Source: Branchinecta lynchi
Taxonomy: Eukaryota; Arthropoda; Branchiopoda; Anostraca; Branchinectidae
Direction of reading: 5' to 3'
Length of the DNA stretch: 64,000 bases
Assembly (NCBI GenBank): GCA_023053575.1
Contig: JAKZAP010000001.1
Coordinates: 6,588,849 to 6,652,848 of the forward strand
Shown here: positions 11,440-23,800 of the stretch, piece after piece
Layout: each line of letters begins with the position of its first letter
How positions within the stretch are numbered: position 1 is the stretch's first letter
Program-made: the position numbers and the translations under genes
The notes under the pieces: model-generated
Seen by the model: only the letters and a program-made list of their open reading frames with translations
Database searches by the model: none
What the model was told of the DNA's origin: nothing

Positions 11440-12740
11440 AAGTTGTCCATCTGTCCATCTGTTAGCATGATAACTCTCGAAGGGTTTGAGATATTTTATT
11501 CCAACTTGGTATGAGCACTAGTTCGGTTACAGTAAGGTCAAGTTCGAAGATATGGGCTCCATTTATGGTGGGGGAAGGGTTTCAAATTATATTTAGGGAT
11601 ATACGGTTAGGAGTTCCGGACCCGAAATATCAAAATCATTTCTCGCCGGACAAGTAGTAGTTAATCCGAAATCCGCCAAAATCCGGAAAATTTGTGAAAA
11701 ATAAGAGTTTTTTCGGAAGTTGATTAAAGGGTCACTATAGGGTTTAGGAGACATACCGAACCGAATACGTAATTTATTTTCTTGCCGTACAAGTGGTTCA
11801 CCCGGAATCTGGTAAAAAAGAAAATTTTTTGAAATGTTGAAGTTTTATCTGAACTTGATTAGGGTTTGATTTAGAGGTAAGGAGACATTCTGAATCCGAA
11901 AACATTAATTTTCTTGCCAGACAAGTAGTTGCCACGGAATCCGGCCACAACCGGAAATTTAAAACCTAATGATATGGTCCATACAGGGCGAGGAGTCATT
12001 CTGTTGCAGCTTTCGAAAATACTAAAGATCGATCACAGATTCGGTATCGTAAGGAGACATGCTGGATCCGATTTTGAACTTTATTTCCTTGACGGATAAG
12101 CTGGAAAAATTTGCCCAAACCCAGAAACTTGGATCGAAAAGTTCGCCTCTCCACCAGCTCTTTTGCTCCGCATGCGGTTTGCCGAGAGTAGCCTACTGCT
12201 AAAAGGAGGAATTTGGTCAAGTTGTCAAGTTGGTTCGAACTCGATTAGAGATAAGATGTTGGAGTAAACATGCATGCTGAATCCACGTCTGAACTTGATT
12301 ATAGGCTGTAGCGAAGTGATAAAGGGGTTTCGGGAAGACCGGAAACCGACAACATTCGCTTGTCTGGATCAAGTAGTCTACCCCCCCCCCCTCCCCAATA
12401 TTTGTGTGCCAAACACAGAAAGAGCCACCAGAGGCCACCCAAAAAAGCTGACGAAGAGGCCTGTACTGAAGCGGCATGCACAGACCTTCTCCACAAGTAC
12501 ATCCGTCACCTTGTGGAACGCACTAGCAGATTCCACTGTTACCTGCCAAACAAAAAACAGTTTCAAACAACATTTGGACAAGGAGTGGTCAGGCAAACAG
12601 TGGAGACTCAACTCGAAACCTGAACAAGACAGTACACATGACGGCGTCTATTAGGAGAAGTCCTATTCGCCTGCAATTGCAAATTGCAGGCAATAAATAT
12701 TCAATATTTGGGATATCATCAAAATCTTTGGTCTACTTAA
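11440..12740 (-). mobile_element. Family A copy 4 (reverse), interrupted by a LINE fragment
   Basis: Reading down the minus strand, the 5' terminus is at about 12740-12700 (diverged aaagattttgatgatatccc). An RT fragment then fills about 12330-12660. The family A body follows from about 12300 to 11440 with its ~135-bp units and the 3' gataactctcgaaggg segment. The 3' palindrome is missing. Confidence 0.6.
12330..12652 (+). pseudogene. LINE reverse-transcriptase C-terminal remnant
   Basis: A short frame reads ATRGHPKKLTKR, then FSTSTSVTLWNALADSTV and NSFKQHLDKEW. This follows the pattern TRGHSxKL...FFSxRVVxxWNxLP...SxNxFKxxLDxxW found at the very end of RT proteins in CR1/Jockey-like LINEs. 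The N-terminal and catalytic parts are absent. It sits inside a family A copy. Confidence 0.6.
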
Positions 12741-12825
12741 CCTTGGTACGCAGTTTTAAAAAATCTACGTCGAGCCTCCTCTTCAGATAGCGGGAAGTCT
12801 GGACCGAGTCGACAAGCGCAAAAAA

Positions 12826-15095
12826 AAAACAAGAGCTAGAAGCTCATATGTCTCTTGCAAGGCTGGGTCAGAGGATGAAAGTAGGAATTTAGGAATAGTA
12901 TGTCGTGATTATTTGTAGGCAAAACCCGATAAGATTAGCATGATCATGGGCCCATGGAAATCACTAGACTGTATCGCTTGATAAACAGTATTTTATTTGT
13001 GCACTTGGCTGTGATCATACGACTTTAAGGGCGCTAGAAATACATCTGTAAGCAAAACCTTTAAGACAAAAACGATGATAGGCTCGTCGGTATATTTTGC
13101 CGAATAGTATTTTTTGTACTTTAAGGAATTCACTTATAAGCAAAAACATTAAGGCAAAAATAATCATGAGCCCTTGGGGATCACAGATCTATATCATTTG
13201 GTCAAAAGTTTTTTTTTCACTTTTCGGGAAAGATGCGCACGTTAAAGCACAACGGACACTTCTGATGCTTTACTTTGTATTAAATGCTTCACAAATAAAC
13301 ATTTCCGACTTCCTTTAAAAGTCGCTAAGAAAATCGGCCGTTTTCTTGTTATCCCTTGTCTTTACCTCTCTGGCATTCCGGCGATCCAAATCTTAGGAGC
13401 TGGGATATCATCTCAGGAAATTCAAAAACTCCCAGCAATGCTTGATAGAAAATGATATATTTGAGATGTCACCAAGGTCAAGCCGCAGATTCAGTTGACC
13501 TGATTGTTCAAGTGTTTCATCAGAAGTTCCATGGCTTAAAGTGCCTATTAAAAGTTTTCTTTGTGGAATTGTGTTATGAAGCTTGATTAGCTTGCTTTAT
13601 AAAATGTAACAGAATATGCAATAAGCTTAAAAAAAATAACATAGCTACCAAAAATCATTCAAAAACAATATACAAGCTGATTTACGCATAAAATAAAGAG
13701 CTACTAAGTATTATAAGAAACATCACTTTTATCTTTGTCCAAGCTAGTAAATTGAGAATGTGCTGGCCCAAACAATTACGCTTTGAAATATCACAGAGAG
13801 GAAACTGTTGAAAAAGCTGCTGATCTAGGGGGTAATCATTGTTCCTAGGTTGTTACAGAGTGGGATTGGGGTAGTTTGATGTGCCTATTGAGCCTTAAGA
13901 GTTCTAAAAACTCACTTACCCTTGTGGAAAAATATCATGGGCCCTCGGGGATGAAGAAATGTATCATTCGTATTTTTTTTTTCCTCTACGGTTAAGATGC
14001 TTCCTTTAAGCGAGCTAGACATTCATTTCTACGCAAGACCCTTTAGGCAAAAATGATGAAGGGCTCATGGCGATATGAAATGTAAATTTTACTTTAAAGT
14101 ATTTGTATATTTTCCGGTGAAGATCAGTACTTTAAGGGTCGGATCAGTGACAATTTCTAAGTCAACCTTGTCAATTCCGTAATGTTTCAGCCAAGTTTCA
14201 TCGTCCTAGCACACTCCGATTACCGGAATTTCAGACCCCCCCCCCCCCCCCCCCCCCCCTCCAACTCTCCCAGTACTCGAATCCGCCCCGGTTCTGTCAC
14301 TGATATATCTAGGACTTGTGCTTACTCTTCCCACCAAGTTTCATCCCGATTGCTCCACTCTGAGTATGTCACACGATTTTCGGTTCTCCCCTCCCCCCCA
14401 CCCCCCATATCGGATCCAGCCCTGACTTGATATGGAACATCTGAGACATGAGTTCTTTCCAAATATCAAGTTTCATTAAGATCCGACCACCATTTCGAAA
14501 GTTATACATACTTCAATATTTAGAATTCCCCTCCCTCCATTCCACCCACGATGGTGGGATCGCAGAACTGACTATTTTCAAGTCAATCTGGTTGGGTCCC
14601 TGATAGGCCTGACATGTTTCATCGTCCCAGCCCACCTGGAAGTACCTTAATCTTCCGTATCACCGGAATTCCGGACCCCCCCCCCCCCCTCCAACTCCCC
14701 CCACAGTAGCCAAATCCGGTGCATGCAGTTATGTTAATGATGTACCTAGGTATTGTGCTTCTTCCTCCCACCAAGTTTAATCCCGATCGCTCCACTCTCT
14801 AAGCATGTCACATGATTTCTGATTCCCCCCTCTGACAACCACCACATTTACCGGATCAGGTCCGTACTTGAAAAGGGACATCAGAGACACGATTTCTTTC
14901 TTCAAATCCAGTTTCGTTAAGATCCGATCACCCGTTCGGAAGTTATGCTTGCCACTAAGTGCCGGATTCTGGCTCCCCTTCCTCCCCCCACGACGGTCGG
15001 ATCGGGCACGTGCCTATTTCCAAGTTAATTTGGTCGGATCCCTAATATGCCTGCTAAGTTTCACCGTTCTAGCCCATCTCAAAGTACTCCGCACC
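12826..15095 (+). repeat. Family C block upstream of a SmydA exon
   Basis: The block starts with agaagctcatatgtctcttg and carries repeated units (a stretch ending agtatttttt, then a gatgcgcac or gatgagtac word, then tttcatcgtcc, ccggaattcc, a poly-C run and ccaactcccc). Poly-C runs stand at about 14230-14260 and 14678-14690. Similarity runs to within about 15-25 bases of the acceptor at 15104. I saw no coding potential and no terminal repeats. Confidence 0.65.
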
Positions 15096-15104
15096 TTTTT
15101 TCAG

Positions 15105-15286
15105 ATCTGGGCTTGTCAGCATTAGAGAGACTGCAAAAGCTTTGTGAAGAGTTACTAAAGGTGTCAGAAGCTCTGGACCCCGGACAAACCAAATTACGAG
15201 CAGAGCTGTTAATGGAGAAGCACAATGCTCTCAGCCGAATATCGTTCATCAAGGCAAAATTCAACAAAACCAAGAAAGAGTCTGAG
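15105..15286 (+). CDS. SmydA-8-like: SmydA-like protein, third known exon
   Basis: Acceptor gcaccttttttcag, donor GAG/GTATGG. Continuing the phase-1 codon it reads DLGLSALERLQKLCEELLKV, then SEALDPGQTKLRAELLMEKH and a lysine-rich end. The ALDPGxxxLRxxLLxE pattern is typical of the C-terminal TPR-like helices of SmydA proteins. The exon ends in phase 0. Its acceptor tract directly adjoins family C repeat sequence. Confidence 0.88.
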
Positions 15287-15503
15287 GTATGGCAACGTTC
15301 AATTCAATTCCCCCTTTTTCCAAATGTTCTCCATTACGAAAATTAGTATAGGAAAAGTCGACAGAAATACACTGACATGCGAGTAATTATTACTCTGCAT
15401 ATGTAATATCGGTAATATGTACTATGAAAAATATTGTAAACTGAATTTTACTTTGTTAAAATGCGGTCAACAACTAAATAATATTAACAAATATGTATCA
15501 CAG

Positions 15504-17163
15504 GGGAGAGGGGGCGAAACCGTACACTGGACCTCTCGTCATAAGTCTTTGAGCTAATCCACCCAGAAAATCACTGCTAGATGCCATTCATGTACCGCAC
15601 TTCTGGGGGAAAGTTTTGAATTTTTTACGCCAAAGATAAAAGGGAAAAGAGGTTGAGAAATTTTTTTTTATATGCTCGCTAGAAATTTTGACACCTGTAG
15701 TCCTCGTCGAATATTTTCCAAGTTATTACAGCTATAGGATCGTAAGTTAGCAAGAAGAAGACTTATCCCGCTACTTTCCTGTCAATTTCCATCAATAAAT
15801 GTCGGACCGTTTCTTCATAATATTAAATTTTCAGAACGGCGGCAGTAAGCGGCGGCTCCGAACGATTTTTTGGAGGCGACTTCGGACACATTTGAAGGTG
15901 TACAGTTTCGACCCATGCTGATGGAAGAGTTTCTCCAAACCTAAGAACTCAAACTGGAAGTAGCTGGAGACAGAGAATCAGTTTCTTTACTGACCAACCG
16001 TTAGAAGCTTCTCTCCGTTCTATGCCTAAAAACATGAACTAGCGTGGTTTGTGCAATGTCTGTACAAATGTTTCCAGATTTTGATATTTTAGATTTTTCT
16101 TTTGCAGATGCCTCGCACCTATACTCGAAGGAGGGGTGTTCCTCTAGACACTGCCGTAAAGAGTAAAATTGACCTTAAAATTTGGTATTTTACCAGTGTT
16201 ATAGCATAATTATCGGACCTCACCCTGAAAACTATAAAAGTTTTTTATTTTTTTTTATTTTTTTTTACTATTTCAAACAGTTGACGTGTTACGTACTTTG
16301 CGGTTTTTACCTTTACTCTACCGCGCAAAAGTACCCAGAGGGATCTGAAACGGGTTTGGACATACGATTTGTTCACTACAGTCTTAAAGGAGTTGGTTCC
16401 GAATCATTCTATAGTCTGCAACGCGTACACCATTCACATTTGACTCGATAGTTCAGACCAGAGCTCGCACACAACCGTAGTTTCAGTTAAAATCGGAAGT
16501 AGATATCGCGGTAGTGTCAAAATAGTTCCTTAGTCCTTGTAATTCCTTATCCTTGGAAGCTTAATCCTTGGAAAATATTAAGAATTTGCCTGTGTACAAA
16601 TAAAAAGTAAAAAAAAAAAAATTCAGTAGGCTATCTATTTCTTACGATAGTTTACCGAGGGTTTTTCTCTCGTTTCTGTTAAAAAAAATGCCATGTAGGG
16701 TATTCCAGAAGAAACGTTTTGTCAAATTAATTTGTCGAATTATCACACTTATAAACGGTAGGTAATGATTATGTCGCTTTAATACGATAACTGATCCAGA
16801 AAGCAATTCGAACCTCACTGATGGTCCCCGTTTTCGTCCGATCAACCTTAGACTGCTACTTAGCTTATGCAGGGTCTGGATATACTGTTTCAGGCATGAC
16901 TTAATAGAATAGCTGTCAGGCAATGCCCTACACGAGTCCGAGGTCGCGACATGGTATGGGCGACTTCAGACACTTGAAGAGGTCATACGTTTTTGAGTCT
17001 CACCAAGAAAAGAGTGGACGGAAGTCATTGAAAAATAGTTTCTAAGAAAGGTGAATAAATAAGCTTTCCATGGATATCAGAACGAAGTTCCTATCTTTAG
17101 AAAAACACCTTTTAGGGGTAAAAAAAAAATCTCAAATGGTCCGGGTTCACCCCCCTCTCCCCT
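15504..17163. mobile_element. Probable pogo-like DNA transposon remnant
   Basis: The left end is ggggagagggggcgaaaccg and the right end, read in reverse, is ggggagagggggg followed by tgaacccgg, so the ends are imperfect inverted repeats. Near 16111 a frame starts MPRTYTRRRGVPLDTAVK, like the N-termini of pogo/jerky-type HTH transposases (MxRxYKRK...), then breaks. The element fills the last SmydA intron. Assignment rests on end sequence and one short motif. Confidence 0.4.
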
Positions 17164-17839
17164 ACAATGCATTCGTGTTAAAATGTTAACGGGGTCACGT
17201 ACTAACGAATCGAATCACGAAATTCGGCAAAAAAGTCAATTCGGATTCCTTTCTTGGAAGCCCTCGCAAAGCTAAGAGCTCTTATAGGTCTTCTTCTTCT
17301 GATTACCCATACTTTGTATCACATCCGGAAGGTAAAAATCGCCGTAAGGATAACCTGTTAAAATATTATTGAGGTCAAGTATTTCTGAATCTGTTCATGA
17401 ATTTGGCCAAAAAGCAAATTCGATACACCAGTTCGGAGCTCTTATAGGTCTTCTGGTTACTCTTCTACTGCAATTATGCCCTAGGACAGTGTTAAAAGTT
17501 ATTCATTAATTTACTCACGTTCAAAATTCGAACGGTATGAGTAATCACCCAGGTATGTTTCCCAGTAGCCTATAATCTCCAACACTGTGTGCAAATCCAT
17601 CACGTTTATTAGCGGATCAAACAGCGACCTGAGGAAATCCCACGAATCCCTTAGTTTTCTATTCACAGCTAAAATAACGCTGACAGCTTTCCATCAACTA
17701 TTTCTTCTTCATAGGCTTTGGGGTTTGAGGTTGAGGATTGGAAAGGAGGGTAATGGAGGGAGTGGGTGGGGGTCGTGGACTCTACTCCGATATTAAACCA
17801 TCCGGCTAGGCCTGAGAGTTCTTAGCTAGGTTGTTAGCG

Positions 17840-17962
17840 GTTTATTTTGTTGTATTAGTGTTTCTTCAGTTGTTTATTTGTTTCTTTCTCTTTTTTACTC
17901 CACTATCCTCACATTGTTTTGTGCAGTGGGTTACAAATAAATTATTATTATTATATATCACT
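17840..17962 (+). repeat. LINE 3' tail, 5'-truncated copy
   Basis: Shares actccactatc, gcagtgggttacaaataaat and a TTA microsatellite tail with the 3' end of the RT pseudogene at 33.8 kb. Confidence 0.65.
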
Positions 17963-18089
17963 ATGCCGGACGCGAAAGGCTTAGCTGATCAGTCGGTGGG
18001 CGGTCCTTGAGATTTGGGTAACTTTTCAATTGTTCTGGAAAATCTGCCCATATGAACGGCGGAGGTGAAAGATTCATTATTTTTTCCAG

Positions 18090-18173
18090 AACTTGAAGAA
18101 AGAAGCGGCAGCAGCTCTCTTGGAAGCCGACCAAATTCTGAGCGCAGAGACAAAAATCATCCTTCTGAGCTAA
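18090..18173 (+). CDS. SmydA-8-like: SmydA-like protein, last exon and stop
   Basis: Acceptor attattttttccag, then 27 codons and TAA at 18171-18173. Phase 0 continues from 15286. The peptide NLKKEAAAALLEADQILSAE is the usual kind of helical C-terminus (A-A-xx-LLEADQxLxxE). No canonical AATAAA was seen close by downstream; the 3' UTR runs into a family C copy near 18330. Confidence 0.8.
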   Translation, partial: NLKKEAAAALLEADQILSAETKIILLS

Positions 18174-18325
18174 TTTCGTATTTTGTTGTTGTGTTTTTTT
18201 CGTCCCGTGGGGACTATTGCAATTCTTTCAAAAATTATCATAGTTAATTACTCAAGCTTATTTTAGTTAGATTATATAGTTTAGTTAGACTTCTGTTCTT
18301 TTCTTCACGCAGGCATTAAGTGTGT

Positions 18326-19730
18326 AAAAAAAAAAAAAAATAGAAGCTGATATGACACTTGCAAGGCTGGGAAAGAGGATGAAAGTAGGAATTTCCCAAT
18401 TCGTGGGTTTGTTGTGATCGTTTGTGAGTAAAATCCTTGAGATAAGAATGATCATGGAGCCTTGGAAATCACGAGAATTTATCGTTTGGTAAAAAGTATT
18501 TTATTTTCGCGCTGTGATGATGCGCACTTTAAGGTGTTAGATACTCATTTCTAAGCAAAATTCTTGAGGCAAAAATGATCATGGGCTCATGGGAGTTATG
18601 AAAATGTATATTTTGCGTAAAAGTATTTCTCGAACTTTGCGGTTAAGATGAGTACTTTAAGGGATGGTCGGATCTGGGAAGTGACAACTTCTAAGCCAAT
18701 CTTGTGAAGTCTCTAATGTTCAGGCCAAGTTTCATCGTCCTGGCATATCTAGAAGTACCTTAAATCGCAATCACTGGAATTCCGCCCCCCACCCTCCAAC
18801 TCTCCCCAAAGTGCCCGAATCCGGCCTGGTTCTGTCACTGATGTGTCATCCCAATCGCTACACTCTAAGCGTGTCACACAATTTCCGGTCCCCCCACCCA
18901 GACTCCCCCCACATTGATCGGTTCCTGTCTGCACTTGAACTGGAACACCTGAGACGTGAGTTCTTTCCGAATAAGTTTCATTAAGATCCGATCACCCGTT
19001 CAAAAGTAGGACATACCTCAAGATTCCGGGTTCGCCCTCCCTCCACTCCCCCCGCGATGGTCAAATCGGGGAAACAACCTTTCTTAAGTCGAAATGGTCG
19101 AGTTCCTGATATGCCTGCCAAGTTTCATCGTCCTACACATGTGGAAGCATCTTAGCTCGGGTTCACCAGAACTCGGAAACCTCCCTTCAACTCCCCTCAC
19201 AGTGCCCGGATCCGGTCCGGTCTTGTCAACAATGTATCTAGGGCTTGTGCTTGTTCTTCCCACTAAGTTTCATCCCGATCCGTCCACTCTGAACATGTCA
19301 CACAATTTCCGCCCCCCCCCCTCCCTCCAACTCCCTCCAAAGTCACCGGATCCGTTCCAGACTTGAAGTGGGACGTCTAAGACACGAGGTCTTTCCAAAT
19401 TTCAAGTTTCATTAAGATCCGAGTCCCTGTTTGAAAGTTATGCATGCGTCAATATTCCCGATTCCCCCTCCCTCCACTCACCCACGGTGGTCGGATCAGG
19501 GAAGTGACAATTTTCCAAGTTCGTTTGGTCGGGTCAAAGTATATGGTGGCACTTGGCCGGAAGGCAAGTGCCATAAACAAGAGCTGGAAGTTCATATGGC
19601 ACTTGCAAGGCTGGGTCAGAGGATGAATATAGGAACTCGTCAATTCGTGGGTCTGTTGTGATCATCTGTAAGCAAAGCCCTTGAGATAAGAATGATCAAG
19701 GGTCCTTGGAGATTGCAAATACGTTTGCAG
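18326..19730 (+). repeat. Family C block between SmydA and KAT8 3' ends
   Basis: It opens with agaagctgatatgacacttg after an A-run and holds at least three diverged units with ccaagtttcatcgtcc, gtcacacaatttccg and C-rich stretches. It ends with a partial restart at about 19575 (agctggaagttcatatggca). It occupies the space between two convergent genes. Confidence 0.65.
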
Positions 19731-20100
19731 ATACGCTCGTAGTTACGCGTATAAACACATCATAGGTACAGGGAAGTTGTCAAAAGTTTCGCTACTGTTG
19801 TTGGAAAATCCACAAGTCCCCTTACGATCGGCTCACGCACTGCTAAGAACCGCAACGCAACTTCGCAGCCAGATCTAAGTGGAGCCAGTGCGAACCCAGC
19901 CTAACATCCGATGCCCAAGGCTGTTGTTCAGCTGCCGGAAGAACTTCCGAAGAATTATCACATTTGCTGTATTCACATAATGTACGACACCAAAAAGTAT
20001 CACTTAAAAAAAGCGCTCATCCTTATTTCGGTAGAAAAAAATCACTTACCCGGTCAACTACTTCAGGGTAACTGCTAAACTGGGAATGTCTGGGACCGGC

Positions 20101-20314
20101 TCACTTTTTGGCTTTCGCACTCCTTCTATAAGGTGTCCATCTGAGAAAGTTAGGGTCAACAGTAAGCTGTGGCCGCTTGAAATGTTCAGATCGGATCAGT
20201 TCTTCAATAATTTTCGGTGTCACACAAATCACATGCTGGCCTTTCCAGTACTTGACGAGATTCATCAGCTGCATCGTATAAGTTATGTCGGACTCCGTAA
20301 TGCTTGTGATTTCA
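20101..20314 (-). CDS. KAT8: KAT8/MOF histone acetyltransferase, last coding exon
   Basis: Acceptor gcctctctcctag; the first base completes a serine codon. The exon encodes EITSITESDITYTMQLMNLV, then [20 protein letters not shown], and ends in KKPQ-like basic sequence and TGA at 20103-20101. It matches the winged-helix C-terminal part of the MYST domain in KAT8 (human [20 protein letters not shown]). KAT8 is the catalytic subunit of the MSL and NSL complexes and acetylates H4K16 in the nucleus. The gene is convergent with SmydA, with about 1.9 kb between stops. No clear AATAAA was seen below the stop. Confidence 0.97.
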
Positions 20315-20870
20315 CTAGGAGAGAGGCAATGATAATCGTACGATAAGTAAACCTGAATGACAACCATATCCGACCTTACACATGTAAACTCACTTTACAT
20401 CTTTTTATACACCTTTTATGATAATACCCTTTTCTTCAAGTCCTCTGCTGTCCGGCCTGATCAAAGAACCCTCACCCCCGAGAAAGAAAGCCGCGACAAG
20501 TCCTTTTTTCTTTTCATTAAAAAAGTGATGACTAATAGGGACGATGTGACGTATCTGCTAGCACGACATGTACTGTCCCGTTATTCCCTTCTGACAAAGG
20601 CATTTTTTTCCTTCCTTTCCCAGTGCCCACAGAAGAGTGATACCCCGCTCGCTCACTCTCTACGGGTCCGGCCTCAAGTATCGACCCAGCAGGAAAACAA
20701 AATAGACAGAACGGCGTATGCGTGTGTGTCTCCCTCTCACTGGCTTATTTGTCTGTGTGACATTTCGGTTATTGTTGCGTATGTTTTATATCTCCCTAGT
20801 CTTATTTTGTTTCTTTATTTTCTTTCATATAAGCACTATTCTCGTCTTGTACAATTTGTGGGTTAGAATT

Positions 20871-23800
20871 GTGTTGCGAGAGCAACACTTTGGTTTTGTC
20901 CTCGTTTTTTTTGTTTTTTTTTTTTTTTTTCCTATGACTCCGATTTCATTTTATTCCTGGTAACTGAGAAGGGTCTAACCTACATTTTGGAAAGCTCCGT
21001 AGAACTCTTGCCTGGGGCCAATAAGGATGGTTTTTGCTTGTCATCGGGCCAGAGCCTACGGTTTGCGAAGTGAAGTGGAGTTGTATAGCCTATGTCAGAG
21101 AGGACTATCTGAAGTTGTGTAGCGAACCTTTCGTTTCATCAAAAGATGTTTCTGCTTTCGAGTGGAAAGCTCCGTTCTAGCACGCAAGCAGGCAGGCACC
21201 AGTTTCAAATTGAAGATGGACTAAAATCTATAAGTGTTAAATATATGCGGCAGTTACCCGGCCCCACAGCCAACATATCTTCTTTGAGTGATAAATAGAA
21301 AAATCTACAGAGACAAAAAAGTGGCTTTTTCCCACGGGTCCGAAAGTGCTGCCATCTATTGTTTCTGTCCATGTCTGCGACGATTTCAGCTGAGTTTATA
21401 AATTTTTTTTTTGCACTTTGGTTTGTGGTAGAGTAACGGTATCAGATGTGCCTCTTAAACTTTAAAAGTTCTCTCATTGCTAAAGAAACTAGAGCTTATC
21501 CTTTGCTCCTTTCTAAGTCGTGACGTTAGAAAGTTGGCCTACGGCAAAAAAGTCAACTTTTGAACTAAGACAGGTAGAATTTTTTTTTCGACGGCAATCG
21601 ATAGCCATTGAAGAGCCGATCAAAGTATATGCCATCCATTTTTTGGTACAAAAATTCCTTCATGAGATACACCAGTTTGAAAATTTCAAAGGGGTTGACA
21701 ACTTCATAGTAAGGTACATTGAAACCAAAAATAGGCGATACCAGTTATGATACATATAGGGGACTTTTAAGCAACAGTCGACTGTTAGCCCATAATCATC
21801 TTCGGTAATGAGGGGTTTGCAGCTTTTGCTTGTTGGTATACCTGTTATTTGTTTCCGGTGTATTCGATGGTAAGAACAATTTGGTTCCCAATGGTAAGAT
21901 ATGCAAGGGACTTGTAAGTAATAATCGGCTGTTATGCTACAATCATCTTCTGCGATGATGGGTTTGCAGCTTTTGCTACCTGGTGTACCCATTATTTGTT
22001 TCCGGTTAACTTAATGTATATCACGGGAGAGGGACTTGTAAGTAGGAATCGGTTCACGAGGGGCTAGGAATTTTTGCAAATGGGTGCACATTGTATTCGA
22101 TTTCTATAAATCTGACGGTAAGAAAGTTTGTGTCGATGGTCTATCAATGTAACCGAGGATTAACTGTTTACACAACGGATACAAACGAAAATGTAAAGCA
22201 ATGAGGTAGTTTCATAATAATTAATAGTGTCATCTATAGTATTTTAATCCTGAAAAGTTACGGATAGCTTTCTATTACCAACTAGATTATATAAGATATT
22301 GTTCCAAGTTTTCATCCGTCACGATGTCTACGATTGAAAAGGATAAAGTACAACTGACTGCAAAGTTAATTTAGTCCCTTCTTCCTATATTATTTTGTTG
22401 TTGTTTTTACAACGCTGAAGAATACCTTTTGATCATATGATTAATTTTTTTAGAACATCCCGTTTAAAAAGCTTATGCTATAATCATCTTCAGCGATGAG
22501 GGGCTTGCAACTTTTGATAGCTGGTATATCCATTATTTGTTTCCGGTGAATTTGATGTCAATCACGGGAGACGGACTTGTAAGTAAGAATCGGTTCACGA
22601 GAGGCTAGAAATTTTTGAAAATTGGTGCACATTGTATTCGATTTCTGTAAATATGACAGTAAGAAAGTTTGTATCGATGGTCTATCGCTATAACCTAGGA
22701 TTAACTGTTTACGCAACGGGTACAAACGATACGGTAATGTAAAACAATAAGGTAATTTTGTTATAATTAATAGTGTCATCTATGGTATTTTAATCCTGAA
22801 AAGTTACGGATAGCTTTATAATATCAACTAGATTATATAAGATGTTGTTCCAAGTTTTCATCCGTCACGATATCTACGATTGAAAAGGATAAAGTTCAAC
22901 TTCGACGGCAATCGATAGCCGCTGATGAGCTGATCAAAGTATAGACATCCATTTTTTGGTAAAAAAAAATCCTTTATGAGATACACCAGTTTGAAAGTTT
23001 CAAGGGGTTGACAACTTCAGTAGTAAGGTACACACTGAAACCAAAAATAGGCGATACCAGTTGTGAGACATTTAGGAGATTTGTACGCGACAGGCAACTG
23101 TTATCTCATAATCATCTTCGGCAATGAGGGGTTTGCAGCTCTCGCTAGTTGGCGTACCTGTCATTTGATGAACAATTTGGTTCCCAAATGTAAAACATGC
23201 AAGGGACTTGTAAGTAATAATCGGCTGTTATGCTACACAAATCTTCAGCGATGAGGGGTTTGCAACTTTTGCTAGTCGGTATACCCATTATTTTTATCCG
23301 GTGAACTTGATGTCTATCACGGGAAAGGGACTTGTCAGTAGAATCGGTGTACGAGGGGCTAGAAATTAGTGCAAATTGTTGCACATTGTATTCGATTTAT
23401 ATAAATCTGACGGTAAGAAAGTTTGTATCGTTGGTCTATCGCTGTAACCTAGGATTTACTGTTAACGCAACGGGTACAAACGATACTGTAATGTAAAACA
23501 AGGTAGTTTCGTAATAATTAATAGTGTCATCTATGGTATTTTAATCCTAAAAAGTTACGGATATCTTTATAATACCAACTAGATTATATAGGATATTATT
23601 CCAAGTTTTCATCCGTCACGATGTCTACGATTGAAAAGGATAAAGTTCAACTGACTGCAAAGTCAATTTATTCCCTTTTTCCGATATGCTTTTGTTGTGA
23701 TTAGGGCAATCGATAGCCCTTGAAGAGCTGATCAAAATATATGCCATCAATTTTTCTGAACAAAAATCCTTCATGAGATAAGCCAGTTTGAAAGTTTCAA

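Noticed and set aside
20357..20866. 169-codon plus-strand frame
   Set aside because: Low-complexity hydrophobic end, no domain, lies within the last KAT8 intron opposite the gene.
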